Positions 1 to 5,319 of a stretch of DNA of 7,017 nucleotides are shown here, one piece after another. The notes under the pieces were generated by a model that did not search any database, was not told where the DNA came from, and worked only from the letters and a program-made list of their open reading frames with translations. Position numbers and translations under genes: made by a program. Location of the stretch: contig URQW01000123.1 in NCBI GenBank assembly GCA_900550105.1, forward strand, positions 1 through 7,017, in the 5' to 3' direction. Source of the DNA: an uncultured Pelosinus sp. (GTDB lineage Bacteria > Bacillota > Negativicutes > UMGS1260). The first letter of the stretch is position 1. Each line of letters begins with the position of its first letter.

Positions 1-410
1 GTTATGATAGTAAAAAGCAGGAACAGAAAAAAGACCGATGGCAAAAAATTGCCGCTGAAGCAGCGAAACAATGTCGGCGGACTGTTGTTCCCACTGTTAC
101 TTCGGTTAAGACCTTAGCCGAAGTTTTTCGCCTTGCAGCGCCGGAGAGTCTTCGGTTGTTTTGCTATGAAAATGAAAAAAATCTCGGGATAAAAGATGTG
201 CTGCAGCAAAGTCAGGCGAAAGAATTTTTGCTTTTGATTGGACCAGAAGGCGGCTTTAGCGCTTCCGAAGCGGAACTGATTCAGGGAAGCGGCGCTACAG
301 CCATTACGCTTGGTCCGCGAATTTTACGAACGGAAACAGCAGCAACAACCGCTTTAGCTGTGGTTATGTATGAATGTGGTGATTTGGGGGGACCTTTGTG
401 CCAAAAGTAG
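1..410 (+). CDS. rsmE: 16S rRNA (uracil-1498-N3)-methyltransferase RsmE, 3' part
   Basis: RsmE methylates N3 of U1498 in 16S rRNA using S-adenosylmethionine, and belongs to the SPOUT (trefoil-knot) class. The gene is cut by the left edge. The frame opens at base 3 and 135 C-terminal residues are visible, roughly the last 55% of a usual 240-250 aa protein. The family hallmarks are in order: DRWQKIAAEAAKQCRR near the start of the visible part, then LLLIGPEGGFSASE, then LGPRILRTETAATTAL. The last two form the SAM-binding knot. The stop (408-410) lies 13 bases inside mtaB, so the two are very probably co-transcribed and perhaps translationally coupled. The usual Firmicute order is prmA-rsmE-mtaB, so prmA is expected just upstream. 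Family identity is near certain; only the start is unseen. Confidence 0.95.
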   Translation, partial: YDSKKQEQKKDRWQKIAAEAAKQCRRTVVPTVTSVKTLAEVFRLAAPESLRLFCYENEKNLGIKDVLQQSQAKEFLLLIGPEGGFSASEAELIQGSGATAITLGPRILRTETAATTALAVVMYECGDLGGPLCQK

Positions 411-1696
411 CTTTTATTACTTTAGGTTGTAAAGTTAACCAATTTGAAACCGAGACGTTGGAAGGTCTTTTTTTGGCTAAAGGCTACGAGATTGTTGCCT
501 TTGAAGAAAAAGCCGATGTTTATGTCATCAATACTTGCTCGGTCACTCATTTGGGAGAAAAAAAATCGCGTCAGTATATCAGACGAGCCAATCGATTGAA
601 TCCTGAAGCTGTAGTAGCCGTAACTGGCTGTTATGCCCAGGTTGCTGCTGATCAAGTTGCAGCAATTGATGGGGTTGATGTTATTATTGGAACGCAAAAT
701 AGGCAGGGAATTGTAGAACTTGTAGAAACGGCATCAAAGCATGAAGCGAAGCTGAATGTTGTTACTAACATTATGGATGCCGATGCCTTTGAGGAAATTC
801 CCTTGTTTTCCATGCCGGGTCGAACGCGGGCTTTTCTCAAGATTCAAGAAGGGTGCACGAATTTTTGCACTTATTGTATCATTCCCTATGCCAGAGGGCC
901 GTTGCGTTCTCGACCGCTGTCAGGTATTTTAAGTGAAGTTGAAAAATTGACAAGTGCGGGATTTCAGGAAATTGTCCTAACAGGTATTCATTTAGGCGCC
1001 TATGGTCGTGATTTGGCGGAACCAGTAACCTTGACTGATGTCATGAAGGCAATCACTGAGTTGCCTGATGTGGTGCGTCTGCGGTTGAGTTCCTTGGAAT
1101 CCATCGAAGTATCGCCAGAGATGGTTGAACTGCTTAAAGCCAATAACAAGCTTTGCCGTCACCTTCATTTACCACTCCAGTCAGGCAGCAATACGATCTT
1201 AAAGGCGATGAATCGCCACTATACAACAAGTGAATATAGCGAGCTAATTGGGAGAATCCTAACAGAAATTCCTGATTTAGCCTTATCGACAGATTTAATT
1301 GTGGGCTTCCCCGGCGAAACGGACCAACTTTTTGCCGAAACAGTCAGTTTTGTGGAAAAAATGCCTTTTTCTAAAATGCATATCTTCCCTTACTCGAAAC
1401 GCATTGGTACACCGGCGGCTGATTTTGCCGGACAAATTCCGGAAGAGATCAAAAAAGAACGGGTTCATGTCATTCAACAAATTGCTGAGAAAAAAGCGGC
1501 AATCTATGCGAAGCAATTTGTTGGTCAAACAGTCAATGTACTCTTTGAAACATGGCAAGACGGCGTTCTCGAAGGTCATACCGAGCATTATTTAAAGGTG
1601 TATATGCCGAGCGACAAAGATTTGACAGGTACGATTCAAGCGGTCACCGCAACAGAGCTTTGGCGTGATGGATTATTGGGATCTCAGGATTTTTAA
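398..1696 (+). CDS. mtaB: tRNA (N6-threonylcarbamoyladenosine-C2)-methylthiotransferase MtaB
   Basis: MtaB is a radical-SAM enzyme that converts t6A37 to ms2t6A37 in ANN-decoding tRNAs (YqeV in B. subtilis). It has 432 aa, a normal family length. The N-terminal UPF0004 domain supplies three cluster cysteines: C11 in TLGCKVNQFE, C47 in NTCSVT and C78 in TGCYAQ. The radical-SAM CxxxCxxC is C153/C157/C160 in EGCTNFCTYCIIPYARG. A C-terminal TRAM-like segment (about 370-430) would bind tRNA. The TLGCKVNQ signature favours MtaB over MiaB. The start is GTG at 398, preceded by a G-run (386-391) six bases away, and it overlaps the rsmE stop by 13 bases. All six cluster cysteines are present, so the enzyme should be active. 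Confidence 0.95.
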   Translation: MPKVAFITLGCKVNQFETETLEGLFLAKGYEIVAFEEKADVYVINTCSVTHLGEKKSRQYIRRANRLNPEAVVAVTGCYAQVAADQVAAIDGVDVIIGTQNRQGIVELVETASKHEAKLNVVTNIMDADAFEEIPLFSMPGRTRAFLKIQEGCTNFCTYCIIPYARGPLRSRPLSGILSEVEKLTSAGFQEIVLTGIHLGAYGRDLAEPVTLTDVMKAITELPDVVRLRLSSLESIEVSPEMVELLKANNKLCRHLHLPLQSGSNTILKAMNRHYTTSEYSELIGRILTEIPDLALSTDLIVGFPGETDQLFAETVSFVEKMPFSKMHIFPYSKRIGTPAADFAGQIPEEIKKERVHVIQQIAEKKAAIYAKQFVGQTVNVLFETWQDGVLEGHTEHYLKVYMPSDKDLTGTIQAVTATELWRDGLLGSQDF

Positions 1697-1721
1697 TTTA
1701 TTACAGTTCTTTGCAGGAGTT

Positions 1722-1749
1722 TTGAATTTAACAACGAACTCTTTATAAG
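1722..1749 (+). promoter_or_regulatory. weak candidate sigma-A promoter for hinT
   Basis: TTGAAT (1722-1727) and TATAAG (1744-1749) are separated by 16 bases in the 104-base mtaB-hinT gap. The -10 box matches 5 of 6 consensus bases and the -35 box 4 of 6. This is a match by eye in AT-rich sequence. hinT may instead be read through from mtaB, as no strong terminator lies between them. Confidence 0.25.
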
Positions 1750-1780
1750 ATAAAGTCATGTAAAATCCTTGGTTTGACAG

Positions 1781-1790
1781 AAAGGAGGTG
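1781..1790 (+). promoter_or_regulatory. hinT ribosome binding site (decides the start)
   Basis: AAAGGAGGTG is a near-ideal Shine-Dalgarno sequence about 12 bases before the ATG at 1801. An in-frame TTG at 1774 lies upstream of this site, so using it would place the ribosome binding site inside the gene. The ATG at 1801 is therefore preferred. Confidence 0.85.
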
Positions 1791-1800
1791 TATCTGGCAT

Positions 1801-2148
1801 ATGCAGCAAGATTGTGTGTTCTGCAAAATTGTAAATAAGGAAATTCCGGCGACGATTCTTTACGAAGATGACATGGTTGTGGCTTTTCCTGATATCAATC
1901 CGGGCGCACCTGTTCATATTCTTTTAATTCCGAAGAAGCATATTGCTAACCTCCTGGAAGCGACGGAAGAGGATCAGGAAATTTTAAAGCATCTGATGGC
2001 CACCGTTCCCCTTATTGCAAAACAGGCGGGATTGGATGAAGATGGCTTTCGTACAGTAATTAATACGAAAGATAATGGCGGCCAGACAGTTCATCACTTG
2101 CATCTGCATATTCTCGGCGGGCGGTTTATGAACTGGCCTCCAGGTTAA
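1801..2148 (+). CDS. hinT: HIT family protein, HinT-type purine nucleoside phosphoramidase
   Basis: This is a small HIT-superfamily hydrolase. Characterised HinT proteins cleave adenosine/guanosine 5'-phosphoramidates and aminoacyl-AMP. From the ATG at 1801 the protein has 115 aa, the normal Hint size. It begins DCVFCKIVNKEIPA, where C5-x-x-C8 resembles the zinc-type HIT N-terminus. PGAPVHILLIPKKHI (residues 34-48) is typical of the family. The catalytic HxHxHxx motif is H99-L-H101-L-H103-I-L, with H101 the expected nucleophile by analogy with human Hint1. It ends in GGRFMNWPPG, the standard bacterial C-terminus. It sits between mtaB and rpsU, a common Firmicute arrangement. The physiological substrate cannot be read from sequence. 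Confidence 0.93.
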   Translation: MQQDCVFCKIVNKEIPATILYEDDMVVAFPDINPGAPVHILLIPKKHIANLLEATEEDQEILKHLMATVPLIAKQAGLDEDGFRTVINTKDNGGQTVHHLHLHILGGRFMNWPPG

Positions 2149-2150
2149 GA

Positions 2151-2180
2151 TTGACAGTTGACAGAAGCCTATTGTATAAT
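2151..2180 (+). promoter_or_regulatory. consensus sigma-A promoter for rpsU-yqeY
   Basis: TTGACA (2151-2156) and TATAAT (2175-2180) match the consensus at every position and are separated by 18 bases. The -35 begins right after the hinT stop. A second TTGACA (2158-2163) follows in tandem as a TTGACAG repeat, but it is only 11 bases from the -10 and unlikely to be used with it. The transcript should start near 2187, giving a leader of about 50 bases before rpsU. Confidence 0.88.
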
Positions 2181-2201
2181 AATTAGGTGTATGTGAATGC
2201 A

Positions 2202-2228
2202 CTTCCCGTAGGCTTGCGTGGAGGGAGG
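2202..2228 (+). promoter_or_regulatory. possible leader hairpin covering the rpsU Shine-Dalgarno
   Basis: CTTCCC (2202-2207) can pair with GGGAGG (2223-2228) over six base pairs, one of them G-U, with a 15-base loop. The right arm is the rpsU ribosome binding site. The pairing is short and such complementarity to a purine-rich site can arise by chance. Confidence 0.22.
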
Positions 2229-2236
2229 GAGATCAG

Positions 2237-2413
2237 ATGGCAGAAATTAAGGTTGGTAAAAACGAAACACTTGAAAGCGCACTCCGCAGATTTAAGCGTT
2301 CCTGTCAAAAAGCCGGTGTTCTTTCTGAAGTTAGAAAACGTGAACATTACGAAAAACCTAGCGTAAAACGGAAGAAAAAGTCCGAAGCAGCTCGTAAACG
2401 TAAATTCAACTAG
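2237..2413 (+). CDS. rpsU: 30S ribosomal protein S21
   Basis: S21 is a small basic protein of the 30S platform, near the 3' end of 16S rRNA, and acts in initiation. The gene encodes 58 aa, typical for Firmicutes. It starts MAEIKVGKNETLESALRRFK and continues with a basic run through residues 31-58 (EVRKREHYEKPSVKRKKKSE, then AARKRKFN). The N-terminal motif and the Lys/Arg-rich tail identify it clearly. The ATG at 2237 follows GAGGGAGGGAG (2221-2231). It is first in a unit driven by the promoter at 2151-2180, and yqeY starts 26 bases after its stop, the classic rpsU-yqeY pairing. Confidence 0.97.
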   Translation: MAEIKVGKNETLESALRRFKRSCQKAGVLSEVRKREHYEKPSVKRKKKSEAARKRKFN

Positions 2414-2439
2414 TGTTTTCTGTTCGGAGGTATTGATAC

Positions 2440-2892
2440 ATGTCTCTTAAAGAGAAATTGACAACGGACATGAAAGAGGCAATGAAAGCCAAAGAATCAG
2501 GGAAGCTTGCTCTTTCTGTGATTCGTATGGTACGCGCTAATATCAAATACGCAGAGATTGAACGTAAAACGGAGCTTGATGATCAGGGTGTATTAGAAGT
2601 CCTGGCCAAAGAAGTGAAAATGCGCCGAGATTCTATGGAGGAGTTTGCCAAAGGCAACCGCCCTGACTTAGTAGAAAATCTCGAACGCGAAATTGAAGTA
2701 TTAATGCAGTATCTGCCCAAGCAGTTGGCCGAAGACGAAGTTCGTCAGTTGGTTAAAGACGCAATTGCCAAATCTGGCGCTGTAACAGTAAAGGATATGG
2801 GAAAAGTCATGGCTGTTTTAATGCCTTCTGTAAAAGGCAAAGCTGATGGCAAACTTGTGAATACGCTTGTGCGCGAAATGCTTCAATCATAA
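2440..2892 (+). CDS. yqeY: GatB/YqeY domain-containing protein
   Basis: YqeY proteins resemble the tRNA-binding tail domain of GatB, a subunit of the Asp/Glu-tRNA amidotransferase. A role connected with tRNA has been proposed, but the cellular function is unsettled. The protein has 150 aa, the normal length. It begins MSLKEKLTTDMKEAMKAKES, then the helical segment LALSVIRMVRANIKYAEIE. It ends in the characteristic MGKVMAVLMPSVKGKADGK followed by LVNTLVREML. The Shine-Dalgarno CGGAGG (2425-2430) is 9 bases from the ATG. Its position directly after rpsU is widely conserved, and an intrinsic terminator follows five bases after the stop codon. Confidence 0.95.
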   Translation: MSLKEKLTTDMKEAMKAKESGKLALSVIRMVRANIKYAEIERKTELDDQGVLEVLAKEVKMRRDSMEEFAKGNRPDLVENLEREIEVLMQYLPKQLAEDEVRQLVKDAIAKSGAVTVKDMGKVMAVLMPSVKGKADGKLVNTLVREMLQS

Positions 2893-2896
2893 ATAC

Positions 2897-2930
2897 AATC
2901 CGGTGCTAATATGGCACCGGATTTATTTCT
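2897..2930 (+). terminator. Rho-independent terminator after yqeY
   Basis: A perfect stem pairs ATCCGGTGC (2898-2906) with GCACCGGAT (2914-2922), and A2897-T2923 extends it to 10 bp. The loop is TAATATG and a T-rich tail follows (TTTATTTCT). It separates rpsU-yqeY from the nfeD-floA unit. Confidence 0.9.
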
Positions 2931-2988
2931 AATAGAGACCCTCTTGTATTTTCTTTTGCCAAAGACAATATAAGAGGGTCTCTACTAA
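2929..2988. repeat. 52-bp near-perfect palindrome flanked by CTAA, MITE-like or regulatory
   Basis: The arms at 2933-2956 and 2961-2984 are 24 bases each and match as inverted repeats at 22 of 24 positions. The loop is only TGCC. Of the two non-matching positions, one would be a G-U pair and one a U-C mismatch in RNA. The outer ends read TAGAGACCCTCTT and AAGAGGGTCTCTA. The tetranucleotide CTAA lies directly outside both ends (2929-2932 and 2985-2988), like a target-site duplication. No T-tract follows, so it is not an ordinary terminator. It ends 35 bases before nfeD. It could be a tiny non-autonomous mobile element, a repeated extragenic palindrome or an mRNA structure; one copy cannot decide. 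Confidence 0.7.
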
Positions 2989-3019
2989 CAATAAGGATTC
3001 GCTGAGAGGAGATGAGACT

Positions 3020-3787
3020 ATGTTTTTTGCAAGAAAAGCTTGGTATCGCAGCTTCTTTACAGTCTTTGTTATTTTTGGTGTCGCGGGAACAAAATGCCTC
3101 GCCGCTTCAACTGGTACCGATATGTTATTATCGCCTTGGGAGCAAGCGGCAGGTTTATTAGAAATTCCTTTGATTAAGGGTTTTTTAGTTACTCTGATTT
3201 TTACGGCGTTACTGACGGAGATTAAAACGGTAGGTAGTGGTGTTGGAATTTTGACTGCCTTAATCGCAGCTAGCTTGCTTTTGGGCGGGCAATGGCTATT
3301 GCGTGGCGGCTGGATGCCGGCGCTGCTTTCCTTTAGCGGTATTTTTCTGTTAGTCGCTGAACTTTTTTTCCCTGGTACAGCCATTTTTGCACTCAGTGGT
3401 CTTGTCTTGCTGTTAGGGGGACTTTTTTTAGCGTTAGGCGGAGATGGGCCAGCACTGCAATTTTTGGCTGCGAGTCTAATTACGGCTGTAGTGATTTTTT
3501 CGTTGATGGCTCGCTTCTTACCGCAAAGCGCTTTTGTGGCACGTTTTATCCTAAAGGATCGCGAAGCACGGGAGAAGGGGTTTCACAGTGTTGACGATCA
3601 TGCTGTGCTAGTTGGTCTGGAAGGCGTTGCCGTAACAACGTTGCGTCCAGCGGGAACGGCGCTGATTGCTGGCAAAAAAATTGATGTTGTAACAGAAGGC
3701 GATTATATTGCCTCTGGCGAAAAAATTGTGGTATTAGCTGTCTCAGGGCGGCGGGTTATTGTAAGAACGTTACGTATAGACCATTAA
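3020..3787 (+). CDS. nfeD: NfeD family membrane protein, short form without protease domain
   Basis: NfeD proteins pair with flotillin/stomatin scaffolds; the C-terminal soluble domain is a small OB-like beta barrel. The protein has 255 aa. An N-terminal hydrophobic segment (about 11-29, ending TKCLAAS) looks like a signal peptide. Membrane segments follow near 51-67, 72-95, 99-116, 119-140 and 146-165. The membrane region includes VAELFFPG (112-119), the conserved Glu/PG element of the family. The OB-like domain covers about 196-252 (VGLEGVAVTTLRPAGTALIA). Long NfeD forms carry a ClpP-like serine protease domain before the membrane region; here only about 30 residues separate the signal peptide from it. 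The ATG at 3020 follows AGAGGAG (3005-3011). floA begins 24 bases after the stop, the usual pairing. Confidence 0.88.
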   Translation: MFFARKAWYRSFFTVFVIFGVAGTKCLAASTGTDMLLSPWEQAAGLLEIPLIKGFLVTLIFTALLTEIKTVGSGVGILTALIAASLLLGGQWLLRGGWMPALLSFSGIFLLVAELFFPGTAIFALSGLVLLLGGLFLALGGDGPALQFLAASLITAVVIFSLMARFLPQSAFVARFILKDREAREKGFHSVDDHAVLVGLEGVAVTTLRPAGTALIAGKKIDVVTEGDYIASGEKIVVLAVSGRRVIVRTLRIDH

Positions 3788-3811
3788 GTTTCTATAAGGA
3801 GGGGTTTTATA

Positions 3812-4798
3812 ATGACAGCTTTAATTTTCCCAATGTTTATTTTGTTTGTTGTTTTTTTAGCGGTTATGCTGTTTTTACACTTTGTTCCGCTAGGTCTTTG
3901 GATTTCGGCGATGGCGGCTGCTGTTGACGTAGGAATTTTTACGCTGATTGGCATGCGGTTACGTCGTGTTCCGCCTGCGGCGATTGTAATGCCGTTGATT
4001 AAGGCGAATAAAGCAGGGATTGATGTAAATGCGAATCAGCTGGAAGCTCATTATTTAGCAGGTGGTAATGTAGATCGGGTAGTCGATGCTTTAATTGCAG
4101 CGCATCGTGCTGATATTCCATTGCCTTTTGCTAGATCGGCTGCCATTGACTTAGCTGGTCGCGATGTTTTGGAAGCTGTTCAGATGAGTGTAAATCCCAA
4201 AGTGATTGAAACTCCCGTTGTATCTGCTGTGGCGAAAAATGGGATTGAACTTAAGGTAAAGGCTCGAGTAACAGTGCGTGCCAATATTGATAGACTTGTT
4301 GGCGGTGCGGGGGAACAGACGATTATTGCTCGCGTAGGCGAGGGCATTGTTACAACCGTGGGATCTTCTATTGATCATAAAGATGTATTAGAAAATCCGG
4401 ATCATATTTCCCGTACGGTTCTATCAAAAGGCCTTGATGCCGGTACGGCCTTTGAAATTTTATCGATTGATATTGCTGATGTTGATGTAGGTAGGAATAT
4501 TGGCGCTGAGCTTTTAACAGATCAAGCGGAAGCGGAAAAACGGATTGCTCAGGCCAAAGCGGAAGAACGGCGCGCTATGGCTGTTGCGAAAGAGCAGGAA
4601 ATGCGCGCTTATACGCAGGAAATGCAGGCAAAAGTTGTCGAAGCTCAGGCCGAAGTCCCTCACGCGATGGCTGCTGCCTTGCAGGAAGGTCGTCTTGGCG
4701 TGATGGATTACTATAATTTGAATAACGTTGTGGCTGATACGCAGATGCGAGAAAGTGTGGCTAAAAGCGGCGCACCTAAGCTGGATGATAAAAAGTAG
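3812..4798 (+). CDS. floA: flotillin-like protein FloA
   Basis: FloA (YqfA in B. subtilis) is a membrane scaffold that assembles in functional microdomains and affects membrane fluidity, secretion and signalling. It has 328 aa, close to the 331 aa of the B. subtilis protein. Two hydrophobic stretches (about 3-24 and 30-48) form the membrane anchor. The SPFH/PHB domain runs from about 55 to 225, with VDVNANQLEAHYLAGGNVD-like sequence at 70-89 and ARVTVRANIDRLVGGAGEQT at 151-170. An Ala/Glu-rich coiled coil (about 227-285, EAEKRIAQAKAEERRAMAVA) drives oligomerisation. The C-terminus is short and charged. The Shine-Dalgarno AAGGAGGGG lies at 3796-3804. Its position after nfeD fits the known nfeD-floA pair. 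Confidence 0.96.
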   Translation: MTALIFPMFILFVVFLAVMLFLHFVPLGLWISAMAAAVDVGIFTLIGMRLRRVPPAAIVMPLIKANKAGIDVNANQLEAHYLAGGNVDRVVDALIAAHRADIPLPFARSAAIDLAGRDVLEAVQMSVNPKVIETPVVSAVAKNGIELKVKARVTVRANIDRLVGGAGEQTIIARVGEGIVTTVGSSIDHKDVLENPDHISRTVLSKGLDAGTAFEILSIDIADVDVGRNIGAELLTDQAEAEKRIAQAKAEERRAMAVAKEQEMRAYTQEMQAKVVEAQAEVPHAMAAALQEGRLGVMDYYNLNNVVADTQMRESVAKSGAPKLDDKK

Positions 4799-4808
4799 GT
4801 GATAGGAT

Positions 4809-5186
4809 ATGGATTTTATTGGCGTATTACTATTGCTGGCTCTTTTGTATGGCTTACCAGAAATTCTTCGTAAAAAACGTAAAAAAAGCTATGAATATCC
4901 TTCTGTCCCAGAATCGCAATCGCCGCCGGTCCCAGACCAGATAATGATGCAAGGGAGTAACGATAAAAAAGATGTTCTCCTTTCGGAAAAAAAGCCGCAA
5001 AGTCTTGATGGGAAAGAAAGTGGCTTTTCGTCGCAAACAACGACTGAGCCCTCCGTTGCAGCGATCGCATCTTCGTCAGAAGGTTCGTCTATCACGTCAG
5101 AACAGCTCCGCGCCGCGATTGTGTGGTCGGAGATTCTCGGCAAGCCTAAGCAAATTCGTCCCTATGGGCAAAAAAACTTTCGCTAA
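4809..5186 (+). CDS. small membrane-anchored protein of unknown function
   Basis: I do not recognise a characterised family. The 125-aa protein has one N-terminal hydrophobic segment (3-16, FIGVLLLLALLYGL), then a strongly basic stop-transfer (RKKRKK, 21-26), which predicts the rest is cytoplasmic. Residues 30-98 are low-complexity, rich in Ser, Pro, Glu, Gln and Lys, and probably disordered. The C-terminus is better organised: SEQLRAAIVWSEILGKPKQI followed by RPYG (97-120). The WSEILGKP-IRP pattern resembles a short C-terminal motif I associate with small uncharacterised Firmicute proteins, from memory only. The start at 4809 is 10 bases after the floA stop, with GTAGGTGAT (4795-4803) as a modest ribosome site. 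It occupies the position of yqfB in B. subtilis, but I see no similarity that would justify that name. Confidence 0.72.
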   Translation: MDFIGVLLLLALLYGLPEILRKKRKKSYEYPSVPESQSPPVPDQIMMQGSNDKKDVLLSEKKPQSLDGKESGFSSQTTTEPSVAAIASSSEGSSITSEQLRAAIVWSEILGKPKQIRPYGQKNFR

Positions 5187-5187
5187 G

Positions 5188-5258
5188 AATAAGGCTGACT
5201 GCTCAGCGTTTCTCACTTAGAGACACGGCTATTTTGGGTATCAGCCTTATTTTTTTTT
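5188..5258 (+). terminator. intrinsic terminator with a large structured loop, possible attenuator
   Basis: AATAAGGCTGA (5188-5198) pairs perfectly with TCAGCCTTATT (5241-5251), followed by a tract of T through 5258. The 42-base interior can form its own hairpin (TCTC 5211-5214 with GAGA 5220-5223, extended outward to AGC 5205-5207 with GCT 5228-5230, with one mismatch and one bulge). GCTGA (5194-5198) can also pair with nearby TCAGC (5203-5207) across a CTGC loop, which competes with the terminator stem. It ends the nfeD-floA unit and lies 61 bases before the ATPase start. Confidence 0.8.
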
Positions 5259-5303
5259 GACATTTGTGCAAAATAATATTGGTGCAGCTTTAAGACGGAC
5301 TGC

Positions 5304-5311
5304 GAGGGGAG
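5304..5311 (+). promoter_or_regulatory. ATPase gene ribosome binding site (decides the start)
   Basis: GAGGGGAG lies 8 bases before the ATG at 5320. An in-frame TTG at 5257 is also open, but it sits in the T-tract of the terminator with no ribosome site before it. The family-like sequence also begins only at MYQGRLTFAKG. Confidence 0.8.
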
Positions 5312-5319
5312 CGATAGCC

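Noticed and set aside
1717..1746. Terminator after mtaB from GAGTT/AACTC
   Set aside because: The stem has about five pairs of mixed composition, a 13-15 base loop and only a short T-run, so it would be weak at best.
1774..1800. Upstream in-frame TTG start for hinT, adding nine residues
   Set aside because: The added codons contain the Shine-Dalgarno AAAGGAGG itself, and the ATG at 1801 gives the standard HinT N-terminus and length.
2944..2974. Promoter for nfeD inside the palindrome (TTGTAT and TATAAG)
   Set aside because: The -35 matches only 3 of 6 bases and the spacer is 19 bases. A promoter is expected in this gap, but this one is not convincing.
2929..3384. Minus-strand open frame antisense to nfeD
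   Set aside because: It overlaps a recognisable NfeD coding sequence and its translation has no family features. The other minus-strand frames inside mtaB, floA and the 4809 gene are rejected for the same reason.
4972..5220. Overlapping + strand frame within the small membrane protein gene
   Set aside because: It has an Arg/Lys/Ser-rich composition typical of a shifted frame, no ribosome site, and runs into the terminator stem.
5257..5279. TTGACA (5257-5262) with TAATAT (5274-5279) as a promoter for the ATPase
   Set aside because: The spacer is only 11 bases, and no acceptable -10 box lies 16-18 bases after the TTGACA.
5257..5319. Upstream in-frame TTG start for the ATPase, adding 21 residues
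   Set aside because: The TTG lies in the terminator T-tract without a ribosome site, whereas the ATG at 5320 has GAGGGGAG at good spacing.
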